Origin: an uncultured Olsenella sp.
Lineage (GTDB): Bacteria; Actinomycetota; Coriobacteriia; Coriobacteriales; Atopobiaceae
Length of the DNA stretch: 64,000 nucleotides
NCBI GenBank assembly: GCA_934660915.1
Contig: CAKUIF010000003.1
Coordinates: 1 to 64,000, forward strand
Direction of reading: 5' to 3'
Shown: positions 24,853-33,650 of the stretch, piece by piece
Numbering within the stretch: position 1 is the first letter of the stretch
Layout of the letters: each line of letters begins with the position of its first letter
Notes under the pieces: generated by a model
The model's database searches: none
What the model saw: the letters and a program-made list of their open reading frames with translations, nothing else
What the model was told of the DNA's origin: nothing
Position numbers and translations under genes: made by a program

Positions 24853-25608
24853 ATGATTCTGTACTTCAGCGGAGAGGGAAACAGCCGCCATGTCGCGGAG
24901 CGCATTTCCGAGCGGGTTGGCGACGTCGCCGTGTCTATTGAGAAGTACAAAGGCGAGTCCGCGCCCCGCATCGTCGTCGACGAAGGCGACTGCCTGGGCT
25001 TCATTGCCCCGACCTACTGCTGGGGACTGCCGGCTCCCGCCGCCGACTTCCTCGAGCGCGCCGCGTTCTATGTGGCCGACGGCGCCTACGTCTTTACGGC
25101 CACGACGTTTGGCACGACCGCCGGCCAGACCACGCGCCTCGCCGCAGACCTGCTGGGCAAGCAGGGTGTGCGGACGACGGCCCAGTTCGGCGTCCAGATG
25201 CCGGACACATGGACGCCGATTTTCGACCTCTCCGACAAGCGGAAGGTCGCGAAGATCAACGCCGCTGCGGAGATTCAGATCGACGAGTGCGCCGACATGG
25301 TGAGGAATCGCGCCGCCGGCAACCACGTGCGCCGCGAAATCCCGATGATCGCCTCAAAGATCTATTACCGCCTCGGTGCTCCGGCGTGCCAGGACACGAG
25401 CAAGTTCACCGTTGACGTGGACACTTGCGTGGGCTGCGGCCTCTGCGCGAGGCAATGCCCCGCCGACGCCATCCAGATACACGGCGGACTGCCCACCTGG
25501 ACGAAGTCCGAGTGCGCCGCCTGCCTGCGCTGCCTGCACAGCTGCCCCGCCTTCGCCATCCAGCGCGGCCCCAAGACCCGGGCCCACGGGCAGTACCTGC
25601 ACCCGTAG
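24853..25608 (+). CDS. EFR1-family flavodoxin/ferredoxin
   Basis: A 251-residue redox protein. The N-terminal flavodoxin-like half starts ILYFSGEGNSRHVAERI, the usual EFR1 FMN loop (normally FSGTGNS), and continues with FIAPTYCWGLPAPAADFLE. The C-terminal quarter has two 4Fe-4S motifs, CVGCGLCARQCP and CAACLRCLHSCP. Start at ATG 24853 gives the family N-terminus, with only a weak G-rich ribosome-binding site. Likely an electron carrier or small reductase of anaerobic metabolism. Convergent with the MATE genes; no functional partner adjoins it. Confidence 0.88.
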   Translation: MILYFSGEGNSRHVAERISERVGDVAVSIEKYKGESAPRIVVDEGDCLGFIAPTYCWGLPAPAADFLERAAFYVADGAYVFTATTFGTTAGQTTRLAADLLGKQGVRTTAQFGVQMPDTWTPIFDLSDKRKVAKINAAAEIQIDECADMVRNRAAGNHVRREIPMIASKIYYRLGAPACQDTSKFTVDVDTCVGCGLCARQCPADAIQIHGGLPTWTKSECAACLRCLHSCPAFAIQRGPKTRAHGQYLHP

Positions 25609-25635
25609 CCGACCTGCGGCGGCGTGCAAGGTCGA

Positions 25636-27015
25636 CTAGGCAGCGACGGCGATGACGGTGCTATTGGCGTCCTTCTTGCCAAAGGTCTTTGCGGGATGGA
25701 TGACCAGGGCGGACGACACGATTAGAATCGCGGTCACACAGAGGCTAATGGGGTAGACGAGCAAAATCGTTTGGAAGTCGTGGTGCGCCGGGAACACGCC
25801 GAACACCCACCAGAAGCGGATGCCGCAGATGCCGAGCGCGGTAAGAAGCGCCGGCTGGAGCGAGATACCAAAGCCGCGCAGGTAGCCCGAGAAGTTCTCG
25901 TAGCACATCGAGAATATGTAGGCGGGGAAGATCGAGCACACGCGGATGTAGCCGATGCTCACCACGTTGGGGTCGCTGTTGAAGACCGCGAGAATCGACT
26001 TCCCAAAAAAGATCACGCTGCCAACCGTGGCGATGGCGACCATCAGGTCCTCGGCCAGGCAGACCTTGAGCACCTGCTTGCAGCGGGGGATGTCGCGCGC
26101 GCCGAAGGCTTGGCCGACGAAGGTCGTGCAGGCCTGGCTGAAGGAGTTAAGCAGGTTGTAGAACACGTACTCGAGGCTCATGGCTGCGCTCGACGCGGCC
26201 ATGACCTCGGTGCCGAGCGAGTTGATGCCCGACTGGATGATGGTGTTGGCGAGGGCGAAGACCGCGGACTGGAGGCCTGCCGGCAGGCCGATCCTCACGA
26301 TGCGCGCGAGCACGGCGCCGTCGATGCGCAGCTTGCGGGGGCCGAGGCGCACAGGCGAGTCGGTCCTCGTGAGCCTGACGAAGAGCGTCGCCGCGCTGAG
26401 GGTGTAGGCGATCGCGGAGGCGGCGGCCAGGCCGGCGACGCCCCAATGGAGCACGGGGACAAAGACGAGGTCGAGCCCGACGTTTACCACGGTTGACACC
26501 ATGAGGGCCTGGAGCGGCATCTTTGTGATGCCGACGCTCCTGAAGATTGCCGCCTCGAAGTTGTACAGCAGGATCGAGGGCATGCCGAGCAGGTACACAC
26601 GAAGAAAAACGGCCGCCTTCGGCAGGGTCTCCGCGGGGACGGAGAGCGCTGCCAGCAGCGGCTCGGCGTAGATCTCGCCGGCAACCACCACGGCGAAGCC
26701 GACAAGCGACATGAGGACCGAGGTGTGGACGGCGCGAGTCACGGTGTCCTGGTCACCCTTGCCGATGGCGTTGGCGATGACCACGTTGGTGCCGAGCGAG
26801 ATACCGATGAACAGGTTGAGGATCAGGCTCATGATCGGCGTATTCGCGCCGACGGCCGCCATGCCGAGGGTCCCCTCGGGACCGGGGACCTGGCCGATGA
26901 CGACCGTCGCGATGAGGCTTGAGAGCTGTTCGAGGATGCTGGTGGCGGCAACCGGGAAGGCAAATAGCGGGATGGCTTTCCATAGGTTTCCGGTGAGCAT
27001 GCTCTTGTCGTCCAT
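25636..27015 (-). CDS. MATE-family efflux transporter (second copy)
   Basis: A 459-residue, 12-span cation/drug antiporter of the MATE family. Key stretches are IPLFAFPVAATSILEQLSSLIATVVIGQV, GMAAVGANTPIMSLILNLFIGISLGTNVVIANAIG and SSFSQ-like NLLNSFSQACTTFVGQAFGARD. Start ATG 27015 follows AAGGACC. Clearly paralogous to the MATE gene 95 bases upstream in the same direction, so the two arose by tandem duplication. Last gene of the putative oxidoreductase/efflux operon; the gap of 95 bases leaves room for a separate promoter. Confidence 0.92.
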   Translation of the reverse strand: MDDKSMLTGNLWKAIPLFAFPVAATSILEQLSSLIATVVIGQVPGPEGTLGMAAVGANTPIMSLILNLFIGISLGTNVVIANAIGKGDQDTVTRAVHTSVLMSLVGFAVVVAGEIYAEPLLAALSVPAETLPKAAVFLRVYLLGMPSILLYNFEAAIFRSVGITKMPLQALMVSTVVNVGLDLVFVPVLHWGVAGLAAASAIAYTLSAATLFVRLTRTDSPVRLGPRKLRIDGAVLARIVRIGLPAGLQSAVFALANTIIQSGINSLGTEVMAASSAAMSLEYVFYNLLNSFSQACTTFVGQAFGARDIPRCKQVLKVCLAEDLMVAIATVGSVIFFGKSILAVFNSDPNVVSIGYIRVCSIFPAYIFSMCYENFSGYLRGFGISLQPALLTALGICGIRFWWVFGVFPAHHDFQTILLVYPISLCVTAILIVSSALVIHPAKTFGKKDANSTVIAVAA

Positions 27016-27110
27016 GGGGCTGGTCCTTAGGGTTTTGAGCAGGTGTTTTATGTCAAGCACGCGACATGCTACACCCGATTCAGCCTCCTGAGCCGAAAGC
27101 CACAACCCCT

Positions 27111-28505
27111 TCAGATGCGCTGTGCGCGCACGGCGTTTCCCGCTCCCCTTGATGCCGGGCGGCAGTAGGCGAGGGCGCCCGTGATGAGGGCTGCCGTGAC
27201 GCCGAGGCTTGCCGGGTAGGCGAGCAGGACGGTTGCGAAGGTTGGGCTTGCGGGAAAGACGGCAAGCACCCAGAAGAACCTGGTGCCGCAAACGCCGAGG
27301 GCCGTGAGCGCCGAAGGAAGCACCGAGATGCCAAATCCGCGCAGGTAGCCCGACAAGTTCTCGTACACCATGCTGAGCGTGTACGCCGGGAAGATCGTGC
27401 AGACCCTGACGTAGGCCAGGTCGATGACCGCCGCGTCCGAGCTGAAGACGGAGAGCATCGCACGCCCCTGCCAGACCACGAACGCAATCAGCGCGATGGC
27501 AAGAAGGACGTCCTCCACGAGGCAGACCTTGAGGGTGCTTCTGCAGCGCCCGAGGTTTTTGGCCCCGTTGTTCTGCCCGACGAAGGTCGTGCACGCCTGG
27601 CTGAACGAGCTGAGCAGGCTGTAGCAGACGAACTCCAGCGCGAGCGCGGCGGAGGAGGCGGCGACGACCTGCGTGCCTAAGCTGTTGATGCAGCTCTGGA
27701 TGAGGATATTGGCAATCTGGAAGACGGCGCCCTGGACGCTGGCGGGCAGGCCGATGCGGACGACCTCCGCCGTCGATGCGCGGTCGGCTCGCAGGCGGGC
27801 GGGGTTGATGCGGATGGTCTCGTCCGCCCCGAGCAGGCGCGCAAAGAGAAACGTCGCGATAAAGAGGTAGCACAGCACCGTCGCCAGCGCGACGCCGGCG
27901 GCGCCCCAGCCGAGAACCGCCACGAAGATCCCGTCGAGCACGATGTTGAGCACGGCGGAGATCGCGAGCGCCGCGAGCGGCATGCGCGTGACGCCGACGC
28001 TTCTGAAGACGGCTGCCTCAAGGTTGAATAGAAGAATCGCGGGAACGCCGAGCAGGTAAATGCGAAGGTAAAGAAGTGCGTCGGCAAACACCTCGGGCGG
28101 GACGCTCAGGAGGTGCAGCAGCGGCCTGGACGCGATCTCCATCACGACCGCCACGGCGACGCCCACGAGCGAGAGGACCACCGCGGTGTGCGCGCAGCGG
28201 CTCGCGCGGTCCTTCTCGCCGGCGCCGACCGCATGGGCGATGGTGACGTTGGCGCCAAGGGAGAGGCCGACGAAGAGCATGATCAGCAGGCTCGCGATGG
28301 GCGTGGTCGATCCGACGGCGGCCATCCCGGCCGTGCCGCCGTCGGGGGAGAAGTGCCCGATCATCAGGGTGTCGACGAGGTTCGAGAGCTGCTCCAGGAT
28401 GCCCGTGACCGCGACGGGCAAGGCGAACAGGGGAATGTCGCGCCACAGCGAGCCGTGGAGGATGTCGATCTCGGGTTGCCGGCCCTTTATCTGTTCAGTC
28501 TTCAA
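27111..28505 (-). CDS. MATE-family efflux transporter (first copy)
   Basis: A 464-residue, 12-span MATE antiporter (IPLFALPVAVTGILEQLSNLVDTLMIGHF, LLIMLFVGLSLGANVTIAHAVGAGEKD, SLLSSFSQACTTFVGQNNGAKN). It starts with TTG only three bases after the stop of the aldo/keto reductase gene, so it is probably translationally coupled to it. Likely exports a toxic organic compound or metabolite, perhaps a product of the linked reductases (inference from position). Confidence 0.92.
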   Translation of the reverse strand: MKTEQIKGRQPEIDILHGSLWRDIPLFALPVAVTGILEQLSNLVDTLMIGHFSPDGGTAGMAAVGSTTPIASLLIMLFVGLSLGANVTIAHAVGAGEKDRASRCAHTAVVLSLVGVAVAVVMEIASRPLLHLLSVPPEVFADALLYLRIYLLGVPAILLFNLEAAVFRSVGVTRMPLAALAISAVLNIVLDGIFVAVLGWGAAGVALATVLCYLFIATFLFARLLGADETIRINPARLRADRASTAEVVRIGLPASVQGAVFQIANILIQSCINSLGTQVVAASSAALALEFVCYSLLSSFSQACTTFVGQNNGAKNLGRCRSTLKVCLVEDVLLAIALIAFVVWQGRAMLSVFSSDAAVIDLAYVRVCTIFPAYTLSMVYENLSGYLRGFGISVLPSALTALGVCGTRFFWVLAVFPASPTFATVLLAYPASLGVTAALITGALAYCRPASRGAGNAVRAQRI

Positions 28506-28508
28506 AAC

Positions 28509-29357
28509 CTACTTCTGCCCTTCCACATCGGGGTGCCAGGTGGAATACAGCGCCATCTTGTCGGGAGTGCGCTCGTAGAACGGCTTGCCGTGGTCGAGCG
28601 CGGCCATCGCCGCCATATCGTCGTCGGTAAGCTCGAAGTCGAAGATGTCGATGTTGTCGGCGATGTGCGACGGCGTCCTGGAGCCGGGGATCACGATGTT
28701 GCCCTGCTGGATGTGCCAGCGCATGACGACCTGCGCGGCACTCTTGCCGTACTTAGCGGCGAGCTCGCAGACGACGGGCTCGTCCATGATGCAGCCGTTG
28801 TCGCGGCCGCCGAGCGGGTACCACGATTGCAGCGCGATGCCGTGCTCGGAAAGAAGGGCCTTGAGCTCGGTCTGGGGGAAGTAGGGGTGGCACTCCACCT
28901 GAATGAGGGCCGGGGTGACCTCGCAGTGGGCGAGTAGGTTCTCGATCTCGGCTTCATTGAAGTTGGAGATGCCGATGGAGCGCAGCTTGCCGGCCTTGTA
29001 GGCGGCCTCGAGCTTGGCGTAGCCGGCGAGGTAGTCGCCTGCGGGCTGGTGGAGGATCATCAGGTCGATGTAGTCGCAGCCCAGGCGCTCGAGCGTCTCG
29101 TCAACGGCGGTGTCGGACTCGTAGAAGCACGGCCACAGCTTGGTCTCGAGGAAAATCTGGTCGCGGGTGCGGCCGGAGTCGCGCATGCCGCGGCCCACGG
29201 CGCGCTCGTTGACGTAGGCGTTTGCCGTGTCGATGAGCTCATAGCCGTTGTCCAGGGCATAGGCGACGGACGTCTGCGCGTCGTCGGGCGCAAGCAGATA
29301 GGTGCCCAGACCAACCTGGGGCATCCTGACGCCGTTGTTGAGGATCACATAGTTCAT
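28509..29357 (-). CDS. aldo/keto reductase (first)
   Basis: NADPH-dependent carbonyl reductase of 282 residues, AKR5-like. The catalytic tetrad is visible: Asp43 (LIDTANAY), Tyr48, Lys73 (ETKLWP) and His103 (LILHQPAG). Further motifs are GISNFNEAEIENLL and VECHPYFPQTEL, with the cofactor-binding VIPGSRTPSHIADN near the C-terminus. ATG at 29357 follows AGGAAGC. Fifth gene of the minus-strand operon that begins at 32582. Substrate likely an aldehyde or keto compound. Confidence 0.93.
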   Translation of the reverse strand: MNYVILNNGVRMPQVGLGTYLLAPDDAQTSVAYALDNGYELIDTANAYVNERAVGRGMRDSGRTRDQIFLETKLWPCFYESDTAVDETLERLGCDYIDLMILHQPAGDYLAGYAKLEAAYKAGKLRSIGISNFNEAEIENLLAHCEVTPALIQVECHPYFPQTELKALLSEHGIALQSWYPLGGRDNGCIMDEPVVCELAAKYGKSAAQVVMRWHIQQGNIVIPGSRTPSHIADNIDIFDFELTDDDMAAMAALDHGKPFYERTPDKMALYSTWHPDVEGQK

Positions 29358-29388
29358 GGTGCTTCCTTTCTTCAGGAATAATGGGCTT

Positions 29389-30543
29389 TTAGCGGCACTC
29401 GAGGAGAATCTGGTAGATCTCGTCGGAGGTAAGCTGTTTGGGGCAGCCGGGCACGACGACGGTAGAGTCCGCGACGGCGCGCAGGTCGGTGTCGGCGGGA
29501 ATGCCGAGTTCGGCGAAGGTGGCGGGCAGGCCGATTTCTTTGACGAAGCCCTCGAGCGCGTTGATGCCGGCGAGGGCGGCTGCCTCGTCGTCCTTCTCGG
29601 CAACGCCCCAGACGTTGCGCGCCCAACGGGCAAAGCGCCCTAGCGCTTCTTTGTAGATGTGGCGATAAAGGCGCGGGTGGATGACCGCGAGGCCCGCGCC
29701 GTGGTTGCAGTTGGTGTAAGCGCCCAGTTGATGCTCGATCATGTGACATTCGAAAGCAGTGAGCTTGCCGATCTTCAGGATGCCGTTTTCGGCCATGGCG
29801 CTTGCCCAGGCGAGCTCGCCGCGGGCCTCGTAGTCGTCGTGGTCGGCAAGAAGCGCGCGGATGTTGCGGATGACGCTGCGCATGAGCGCCTCGTTAATGT
29901 CGTCCGAGAGGTTGTTGTGCGGCTGAGCGTCGAGGTGGGTCTCCATGGCGTGGCTCAACGTGTCGAAGGCACCACTGATGACCTGGCCGAAGGGAACGGA
30001 CATGGTGTAGGAGGGGTCAAGGAAGGCGTGGTCTGCCTGTGCGCCCCAGATTGGGCCCTTGACCTTCTTTTCCTCGTGGGTAATCACGCCGCCGGCATTC
30101 ATCTCGGAGCCGGTGCCAAAGACGGTGACCACGGTAACAAGGGGGATGAACTCGGTGGGGGAGCCGTGATCGACCTTTTCAAAGTCCCAGATGTCGCGAT
30201 CGAGCTTGGCCTGCGCGCTGATGGCCTTGCAGCAGTCGGAGACCGAGCCGCCGCCCACGGCCAGGATGAGGTCGACGTCGTTGGCCCGCGCGAGCTCGGC
30301 GCCCTCCTGCACCTTTGCGTATGTGGGGTTGGGCATGATGCCGGAGAACTCGGTGACGTTTTTGCTCGCCGCGCCGAGGATGCTTATGACCTCGTCATAC
30401 ACGCCGTTTTTCTTTATGGAGCCTCCGCCGAAGGCCAGCATGACGTTTGGCCCATAGTTGGAAAGAAGTGCCGGCAGGTCTCGCCCGACGCAGCCTTGGC
30501 CGAAGTGGACGCAGGTCTTGTTTGAGTAGGTGAAGTTTCTCAT
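29389..30543 (-). CDS. iron-containing alcohol dehydrogenase
   Basis: A 384-residue group III alcohol dehydrogenase of the butanol dehydrogenase/YqhD type. The NAD(P) site is VMLAFGGGSIKKNGVYDEV and LAVGGGSVSDCCKAI. Metal ligands lie in GAFDTLSHAMETHL (Asp), FECHMIEHQLGAYTNCNHGAGLAV (two His) and the following helix. The second glycine motif has S-x-SDCCK, where the usual motif is GGGSxxDxxK. Probably reduces aldehydes to alcohols with NAD(P)H. Start ATG follows AAGGACC. Sits between the CMD/cupin gene and aldo/keto reductase 1. Confidence 0.93.
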   Translation of the reverse strand: MRNFTYSNKTCVHFGQGCVGRDLPALLSNYGPNVMLAFGGGSIKKNGVYDEVISILGAASKNVTEFSGIMPNPTYAKVQEGAELARANDVDLILAVGGGSVSDCCKAISAQAKLDRDIWDFEKVDHGSPTEFIPLVTVVTVFGTGSEMNAGGVITHEEKKVKGPIWGAQADHAFLDPSYTMSVPFGQVISGAFDTLSHAMETHLDAQPHNNLSDDINEALMRSVIRNIRALLADHDDYEARGELAWASAMAENGILKIGKLTAFECHMIEHQLGAYTNCNHGAGLAVIHPRLYRHIYKEALGRFARWARNVWGVAEKDDEAAALAGINALEGFVKEIGLPATFAELGIPADTDLRAVADSTVVVPGCPKQLTSDEIYQILLECR

Positions 30544-30586
30544 CAGGTCCTTCTTACAAAAGGCTGGGGTTCCGCGCGCTCGAGGG

Positions 30587-31336
30587 CTATGCCTCCAAAG
30601 CGGTGTAGGCTTCGTCGCCCACGGGCTCGAGCCACTCGTTGCTGGTGTCCTCGCCCGGGAACTCGAAGGCCAGGTGGCTGAACCAGCAGCCGGCCGCGGC
30701 CCCGTGCCAGTGCTTGACGTCTGCCGGAATCTCGACGACGTCGCCGGGATGCAGCCGCTGGGCAGGCTTGCCCTCCTCCTGGTACCAGCCCTCGCCCTCG
30801 ACGCAGATGAGCACCTGGCCGCCGCCCTTGCTCGCGTGGTGGACGTGCCAGTTGTTGCGGCAGCCCGGCTCGAAGGTCACATTGAAGATAGGCAGGTAGT
30901 CATCGGGACCCGTGAGCGCCTTGAGGTAGCTTTGGCCGATGAAGTACTGGGCAAAGGCGGTGTTGGGCTCACCGAGGCCAAAGAACCCGCCGTGCCCCTC
31001 GGTTTTTGCCTCGTCGTCGCCATAGACCTCCTTGGCCATGTTGAAGGCAGCCCAGGCGTTGGGCCAGCCGGCGTAGAAGGCGATGTGCGTGAGGATCTCG
31101 GCCATCTCGGACTTGGTGACGCCGTTCGCACGGGCGCTTGCCAGGTGATACTTGAGCGAGCCGTCGGTGATGCCCTTGCCGATGAGCGTGCTCACGGTGA
31201 CGATGCTGCGCAGCTTGAGCGGGAGCGCGCCCTCGCGGCTCCACACCTCGCCAAAGAGGACGTCGTCATTCAAGTGCGCGAACTCGGGGGCAAACTCGCC
31301 AAGGGCGTCGTGGCCTGCGGTTTGTTTGATTGCCAT
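30587..31336 (-). CDS. carboxymuconolactone decarboxylase-like domain fused to cupin
   Basis: A 249-residue two-domain protein. Residues about 20-105 are a CMD/AhpD-like helical domain (LPLKLRSIVTVSTLIGKG, EMAEILTHIAFYAGWPNAWAAF) without the AhpD CxxC pair. Residues about 140-225 are a cupin with metal-binding histidines in WHVHHASKGGGQ and HPGDVVEIPADVKHWHGA. This architecture is common beside aldo/keto reductases and flavoproteins in anaerobes; the reaction is not established. The ATG at 31336 follows GAAGGAG, three bases after the stop of the small upstream gene, consistent with coupling. Confidence 0.9.
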   Translation of the reverse strand: MAIKQTAGHDALGEFAPEFAHLNDDVLFGEVWSREGALPLKLRSIVTVSTLIGKGITDGSLKYHLASARANGVTKSEMAEILTHIAFYAGWPNAWAAFNMAKEVYGDDEAKTEGHGGFFGLGEPNTAFAQYFIGQSYLKALTGPDDYLPIFNVTFEPGCRNNWHVHHASKGGGQVLICVEGEGWYQEEGKPAQRLHPGDVVEIPADVKHWHGAAAGCWFSHLAFEFPGEDTSNEWLEPVGDEAYTALEA

Positions 31337-31338
31337 GG

Positions 31339-31554
31339 TTACTCCTTCGTCTGGCATTCCTGCTGCAGTGTATAGATGAGGTAATCGAGGGTCTCGAGCT
31401 TTCGCTGCTCGGCGTGCATGCGGTCGAGCAGATTGCGCCGGTAGGCCTTGAGGCGACAGATGCGGGCGCATGTGCTGGGCAGTTCCGAGAGCTCGTCGAT
31501 AAGCGCGTCACAGCAGCCGGCGTCGCGCAGGTTGGAGATGGTCTTCTCGTCCAT
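31339..31554 (-). CDS. small coiled-coil protein resembling a MerR effector tail
   Basis: A 71-residue helical protein, MDEKTISNLRDAGCCDALIDEL then LKAYRRNLLDRMHAEQRKLETLDYLIYTLQ. The pattern resembles the dimerisation helix of MerR regulators (LLDxLHxxQxxLxxLDYLIYxL), but there is no DNA-binding domain. Two bases separate it from the CMD/cupin gene and eight from the upstream reductase gene, so it is an integral operon member. It may be a decayed regulator or an accessory subunit; no function is assigned. Confidence 0.7.
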   Translation of the reverse strand: MDEKTISNLRDAGCCDALIDELSELPSTCARICRLKAYRRNLLDRMHAEQRKLETLDYLIYTLQQECQTKE

Positions 31555-31562
31555 TGCTCGGC

Positions 31563-32582
31563 CTAGCGGGTCGTCTTGACCTTCGTGGTGCCGGCAAGGG
31601 CCTTCTCGCCCGGGCGGCCCTTTGGCCCGACGAGCGCATGCGGCTGGTAGAGCTCCTCGAGGAAGTCGACCTCAGCACCGGAGAGCTCGAGGTCGAGTGC
31701 CGCGGCCGCGTCATCCACGCGTTCGGGCTTGGAGCAGCCCACGATGGGCGCCTCGACGCCGCGTGCCCAGTGCCAGGCAAGCGCTACCTGCGACATCGGC
31801 ACACCGTGGTCAGCAGCGACCTTGGCCACGCGCTCGACGATGGGCATATCGATGGCGCGGTCGTGATCGTACTTGTTGACCATGGTCTTGTCGGTGGTGC
31901 CGCGCTTGCTCGCGCTCTCCCACGTGGGGCGGCACAGGTGGCCTGAGGCCATGGGGCTGTAGGGGGTGATCGCCATGTCGAACTGGCGGCACACGGGAAT
32001 CATCTCGCGCTCATCCTCGCGGTAGAGCAGGTTGTAGTGGCACTGCATGCTGGTGAACTGCTCCCAGCCGTTGTCGCGGGCGATGATTTGCAGGTTGTGG
32101 AGCTGATAGGCGTACATTGCGCTGGCGCCCAGAGCGCGTACCTTGCCCTCGCGCACCAGGTCGTTCAAGGCCCCCATGGTCTCTTCCATGGGCACGTCGT
32201 AGTCGAAGCGGTGGATGATGTAGAGGTCCAGGTAGTCGGTGCCCAGGCGCTTGAGCGAGCCCTCGATCTCGCGCTTGATGGCTGCGGCGGAAAGACCGCC
32301 CTCGTTGAAGTGGACCTTACTGGCAAGGACGACGTCCTCACGTGCGATGCCCAGCTCGCGCAGGGCGGCGCCGATGTACTCCTCGCTCGTGCCGAAGCTG
32401 TAGCAGTTGGCGGTGTCGATGAAGTTGACGCCGGCGTCAAGCGCGCGCTTGATCACGGCGCGGGTCTCGTCCGGGCCGATGGTCCACTGGTGGAAGTCGG
32501 GGCTGGCCTCGCCGAAGCTCATGCCGCCGAGGCAGAGCTGGGAAATCTTGATTCCGGAGTGTCCAAGGGTCGTGTAGCGCAT
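31563..32582 (-). CDS. aldo/keto reductase (second, YajO/Gpr-like)
   Basis: A 339-residue NADPH-dependent aldo/keto reductase. Tetrad: Asp56 (FIDTANCY), Tyr61, Lys89 (LASKVHF) and His124 (YIIHRFDYD). It also shows MQCHYNLLYREDEREM, GITPYSPMASG-like ITPYSPMASGHLCRP and the C-terminal cofactor motif APIVGCSKPERVDDAA. ATG at 32582 follows AAAGG. First gene of the seven-gene minus-strand operon of reductases and MATE pumps. Confidence 0.93.
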   Translation of the reverse strand: MRYTTLGHSGIKISQLCLGGMSFGEASPDFHQWTIGPDETRAVIKRALDAGVNFIDTANCYSFGTSEEYIGAALRELGIAREDVVLASKVHFNEGGLSAAAIKREIEGSLKRLGTDYLDLYIIHRFDYDVPMEETMGALNDLVREGKVRALGASAMYAYQLHNLQIIARDNGWEQFTSMQCHYNLLYREDEREMIPVCRQFDMAITPYSPMASGHLCRPTWESASKRGTTDKTMVNKYDHDRAIDMPIVERVAKVAADHGVPMSQVALAWHWARGVEAPIVGCSKPERVDDAAAALDLELSGAEVDFLEELYQPHALVGPKGRPGEKALAGTTKVKTTR

Positions 32583-32987
32583 AAAGCCGCCTTTCCGTTG
32601 TGTATCTCGGTTTAGAAAAACGATACGCGGCTGTATTGGCGATGTTAAATACCTATATGTACTAGATAGATATTCGTGCTACGTATGGCAAAAACGAGGG
32701 AGTGCCTCTCGTCTTCGCCCTGTCTTCTTTTTCGTGCTTGCATGTGTCTGGATTGGGTGTTAGAGTTCGGAACACCCGAGGGTCGAGAGACCCGACTCCT
32801 GGCACAAAGGGCGCTTGACGCTCTTAGGAGATGCCGGCGGCGTTTGTGCCTGTCGCCGGATTCATCCAAGCACAACCTCATAGCAAGAGCTCTGGCGTGT
32901 GTGGCTGCCGTTCTTGGCTGCTGTCGGTTCACGCCGGTAGCCGCTGTGCTTGCGGTTGTCGAGTCTTACCCTCGGAAGGAGCTCCAC
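32583..32987. other. 405-base intergenic region between divergent operons
   Basis: No convincing gene. The left part is AT-rich (ATACCTATATG..., around 32650) and probably holds the promoter of the minus-strand reductase operon. The middle, 32755-32860, is dense in base-paired stems and is listed separately. The right part leads to a strong ribosome-binding site (GAAGGAG) for clpP. Confidence 0.6.
32755..32860 (+). ncRNA. putative structured RNA or leader upstream of the clpP-like gene
   Basis: Three stems in series: GGGTGTT/AACACCC (32755-32761 / 32771-32777), GGGTC/GACCC capped by the GNRA tetraloop GAGA (32780-32793), and GGCACAAA/TTTGTGCC (32801-32808 / 32843-32850). CTCCT at 32796-32800 can pair with AGGAG at 32826-32830 inside the third stem's loop, which would make a pseudoknot. 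An alternative stem CCGGCG/CGCCGG (32834-32839 / 32854-32859) would compete with stem three. Pairings were found by eye and the strand is assumed from the downstream gene. No known RNA family was recognised. Confidence 0.4.
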
Positions 32988-33584
32988 ATGGGCGAGCGCA
33001 TCATTACCTATCAACCTCAGATTATTCGCGAGACGGCGGAAGGCCTCAATCGCCTGGACATCAGAGACGAGATGCTCGGCCGGCGCGAACTCGAGCTCAT
33101 GACTCCCGTGAACACGGAGTCGTGTGCCGTCATCATTCGCGCCCTTCTTTACCTGCAGCGTCAGGACCCGGAGGCGCCCGTGACGCTCTACATCAACAGC
33201 CCGGGCGGCGAGGTTCAAAGCGGCCTTGCGCTCTACGACGTCATGCGGGCCGTGAGCTGCACGATCCGCACCGTCTGTTTGGGCATGGCCGCGAGCATGG
33301 CGGCGCTTCTGTTCATTGCGGGAGACGAGCGGGAGATCCTGCCACACAGCCGCATTATGATCCACGACCCGCTCATTGGCGAGGGCGCCGGCGGCAGCGC
33401 CCTTTCCGTAAAGGCTCGTGCCGACGACCTCATGCGCATCCGCGACATCACGGCCGGAATTATCGCACGCCACAGCGGCATGTCGCTCGAGCGCGTCTTT
33501 GAGCTCACGGCATCGGACACCTACTTCGAGGCGAAAGAAGCCGTGGAGGCGGGCCTTGCGGACCGCATCATCACGAGGCTCTGA
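32988..33584 (+). CDS. clpP: ClpP-family serine protease (paralogue)
   Basis: A 198-residue Clp protease subunit with the catalytic triad Ser103 (GMAASMA), His126 (IMIHDPL) and an Asp in ASDTYFEAKEA near residue 177; LYINSPGGEVQSGLALYD precedes it. The start at ATG 32988 follows GAAGGAG. It is not next to tig or clpX as a housekeeping clpP usually is, but lies 66 bases before a VirD4/TraG-like ATPase gene. This suggests a specialised paralogue. The unfoldase partner is not in the window. Confidence 0.92.
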   Translation: MGERIITYQPQIIRETAEGLNRLDIRDEMLGRRELELMTPVNTESCAVIIRALLYLQRQDPEAPVTLYINSPGGEVQSGLALYDVMRAVSCTIRTVCLGMAASMAALLFIAGDEREILPHSRIMIHDPLIGEGAGGSALSVKARADDLMRIRDITAGIIARHSGMSLERVFELTASDTYFEAKEAVEAGLADRIITRL

Positions 33585-33650
33585 CGTGGGCAAAACCTTG
33601 CATTACCTACATCTACCAGCGCGAATGCATCGCGCAGAGAGCGAGTGGAC

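Noticed and set aside
27016..27873. N-terminal extension of the second MATE protein across the upstream MATE gene
   Set aside because: It is an out-of-frame reading of the first MATE gene; ATG 27015 has a ribosome-binding site and yields a standard 459-residue transporter.
32676..32987. N-terminal extension of the ClpP-like protein by 104 residues
   Set aside because: The extension has no ClpP similarity, and GAAGGAG with ATG at 32988 gives the normal length.
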